From DASUTW01 sp035513995 (GTDB taxonomy: Bacteria; Actinomycetota; UBA4738; CALAEC01), in contig DATKBL010000002.1 of assembly GCA_035513995.1 (NCBI GenBank), forward strand, positions 1-14,882: 14,882 nt of DNA, given 5' to 3'. The notes under the pieces were generated by a model. It was given only the letters and a program-made list of their open reading frames with translations. It was not told the DNA's origin and did no database searches. Position numbers and translations under genes: made by a program. Below are positions 13,743 to 14,882 of this stretch, piece by piece; within the stretch, counting starts at the first letter, position 1; every line of letters begins with the position of its first letter.

Positions 13743-14882
13743 CAGGGAGCGCTCTCGAGGAGGCTCCCGGGGAACGCGGCCTCGAACAGACGGCGGTCCC
13801 GCTCCTCGTCCGTGAGGGCTTCCGGGTCGGCCACGTTCTGCCCTCGCGCGTACCCGGCCACGAACGCGGCGACGTCCTCCAGCGTGTCGCCGGCGGCCTC
13901 GAGCGCCTCCACGTCCACGAACACCTGGGTCGAGTGGACCTCCTCGATCGTCTTCGCGCCGAAGGCCTCGCGGAGGTCGCGCGTCAGCTCGTCCGGGTCG
14001 ATCGGTGGCTTCCCGGACTCGTCGGACGCCTCGACGAGGCCGTGGTCGGAGGTGAGCGCGAGCGCCCACCGCCCCGAGCCGGCCACCTCGTCGAACAGCT
14101 CGATCAGGTCGGCGAGAGCCGCGTCGCTCGCCCGGAGAGCCGCCCCCACCTGGTCGGCGTGCATCGTCCACCGGTGGGCGGCGAGGTCGACCTGCTTGTA
14201 GTTCGTGAACAGGAGGTCGGTCTCATCGTCGGCCCCGAACCCCTCGGATCGCACGAGGCGGCGGATCGCCTCCGTTTGATGGGCCGAGAACGCCGGCGTG
14301 AGCGGATGCAGCAGCGGGTCGTCGAGCACCTCCTCCCCCATCCACGCGCCGTCGGCCTCGCCGTCGGCGAGATCGAGTCGCCGCAGCTCCTCCTCGAGAC
14401 CGGGGGTCCCCGCCACGACCTCGGGGAACATGAACGAGCGGTGGTCGGGGTCCGTGAGGCCCCAGACGCCGGTATCCGGGTCGAGCAGCGCCGCCAGGTC
14501 ACGATCGCCGCCCGAATGCGCCGCGCCCCGGCCGAGGAGCCCGAGGTGCCAGCCGCGCGTCCCGACGAGGCCGACCTTCGGGCGATTGCCGCGCGCCACG
14601 TCCCACTCGTCGGCGAGCGACGGCACTCGGAGGTCGGCCGGGCCGATGCGCTCCGACTCCACGAGCTCGCCGTCGATCCGGAACTCGAGGGTCATCCGCC
14701 CGTGTCGCCTTGGGAACGCGCCGGTCCCCACCGTCGCGTGGACGGCCGGGGTGTTCGAGGGGCTGGAGCCGACGACGGCGTCCTCGTACCAGACACCGTC
14801 CGCCATCAGGGATCGGAGTACCGGCCAGTCTCCCGGGTGCTCCTCCAGGACGTTCCGGCCGACACCGTCCCAGATCACGATC
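13739..14882 (-). CDS. Alkaline phosphatase superfamily protein, fourth paralogue (N-terminus outside window)
   Basis: The last 380 residues of a phosphatase paralogue; the gene continues past base 14882. The GTG at 14878 is an internal codon (IVIWDGVG), not the start. Numbering from that codon: Asp4 (IWDGVGRN), nucleophile Thr43 (SSPSNTPAVH), Asp231 and His235 (YKQVDLAAH), and Asp278-His279 (LTSDHG). These give the 39, 4 and 47 spacings of the other active copies, so the enzyme should be functional. It is closest in wording to the 3386 product (WYEDAVVGSSPS, GTGAFPRRHG, MGEEVLDDP, SEGFGADD). No VPxxxYGPG block occurs after the Asp-His, so the missing His block should lie in the unseen N-terminus. 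The 3' end overlaps the TIGR03943 gene stop. It ends in Ala-Pro-Cys. Confidence 0.9.
   Translation of the reverse strand, partial: IVIWDGVGRNVLEEHPGDWPVLRSLMADGVWYEDAVVGSSPSNTPAVHATVGTGAFPRRHGRMTLEFRIDGELVESERIGPADLRVPSLADEWDVARGNRPKVGLVGTRGWHLGLLGRGAAHSGGDRDLAALLDPDTGVWGLTDPDHRSFMFPEVVAGTPGLEEELRRLDLADGEADGAWMGEEVLDDPLLHPLTPAFSAHQTEAIRRLVRSEGFGADDETDLLFTNYKQVDLAAHRWTMHADQVGAALRASDAALADLIELFDEVAGSGRWALALTSDHGLVEASDESGKPPIDPDELTRDLREAFGAKTIEEVHSTQVFVDVEALEAAGDTLEDVAAFVAGYARGQNVADPEALTDEERDRRLFEAAFPGSLLESAPC

Overview
The window comes from a very GC-rich genome (roughly 70% by eye). Genes are packed almost end to end, GTG starts are common, and several promoters sit so close to the start codon that the transcripts would be leaderless. 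One LexA site has the actinobacterial form TCGAAC-N4-GTTCGA. Together these point to Actinomycetota, probably an uncultured or deep-branching lineage. No rRNA, tRNA, insertion sequence, CRISPR array or phage gene was seen, and no gene-free stretch exceeds 100 bases.

Layout. (1) 1-711, plus strand: the C-terminal half of a phospholipase C/acid phosphatase-type phosphoesterase, cut by the window edge. (2) 3303-708, minus strand: a tightly overlapping three-gene surface-polysaccharide-like operon encoding a degenerate methyltransferase-like protein with a coiled coil, an intact GT4 glycosyltransferase, and a shortened glycosyltransferase-like protein. (3) 3386-7141, plus strand: a lipoprotein of the alkaline phosphatase superfamily followed 15 nt later by a large polytopic GT-C-like membrane protein. 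(4) 7213-7458: a small DUF6504-type protein with its own promoter and a perfect LexA box. (5) 7499-8803: an MFS transporter. (6) 10588-8804, minus strand: a second phosphatase lipoprotein. (7) 10664-13742, plus strand: a membrane-anchored, catalytically dead paralogue of the phosphatases, then a YraQ/COG0701 permease and its TIGR03943-type partner, all joined by overlapping start/stop codons. (8) 14882-13739, minus strand: a fourth phosphatase paralogue, running off the window.

The main discovery candidate is the phosphatase family. The intact members keep the superfamily metal-site spacing: Asp to Thr 39 residues, Asp-x3-His, and 47 residues on to Asp-His. The block that normally closes the protein (metal-binding His, then VPxxxYGPG, then the D(I/L)A-T-ELxG segment) lies at the N-terminus, ahead of the catalytic Asp. 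This looks like a circular permutation. It is visible in all three paralogues whose N-termini are in the window, including one that has lost every catalytic residue and is coupled to a permease operon.

How the genes may work together is inference. The lipoprotein phosphatases, the GT-C-like protein, the glycosyltransferases and the transporters all belong at the cell envelope, so extracytoplasmic phosphoester or phosphoglycan turnover is a reasonable theme. No substrate can be read from the sequence.
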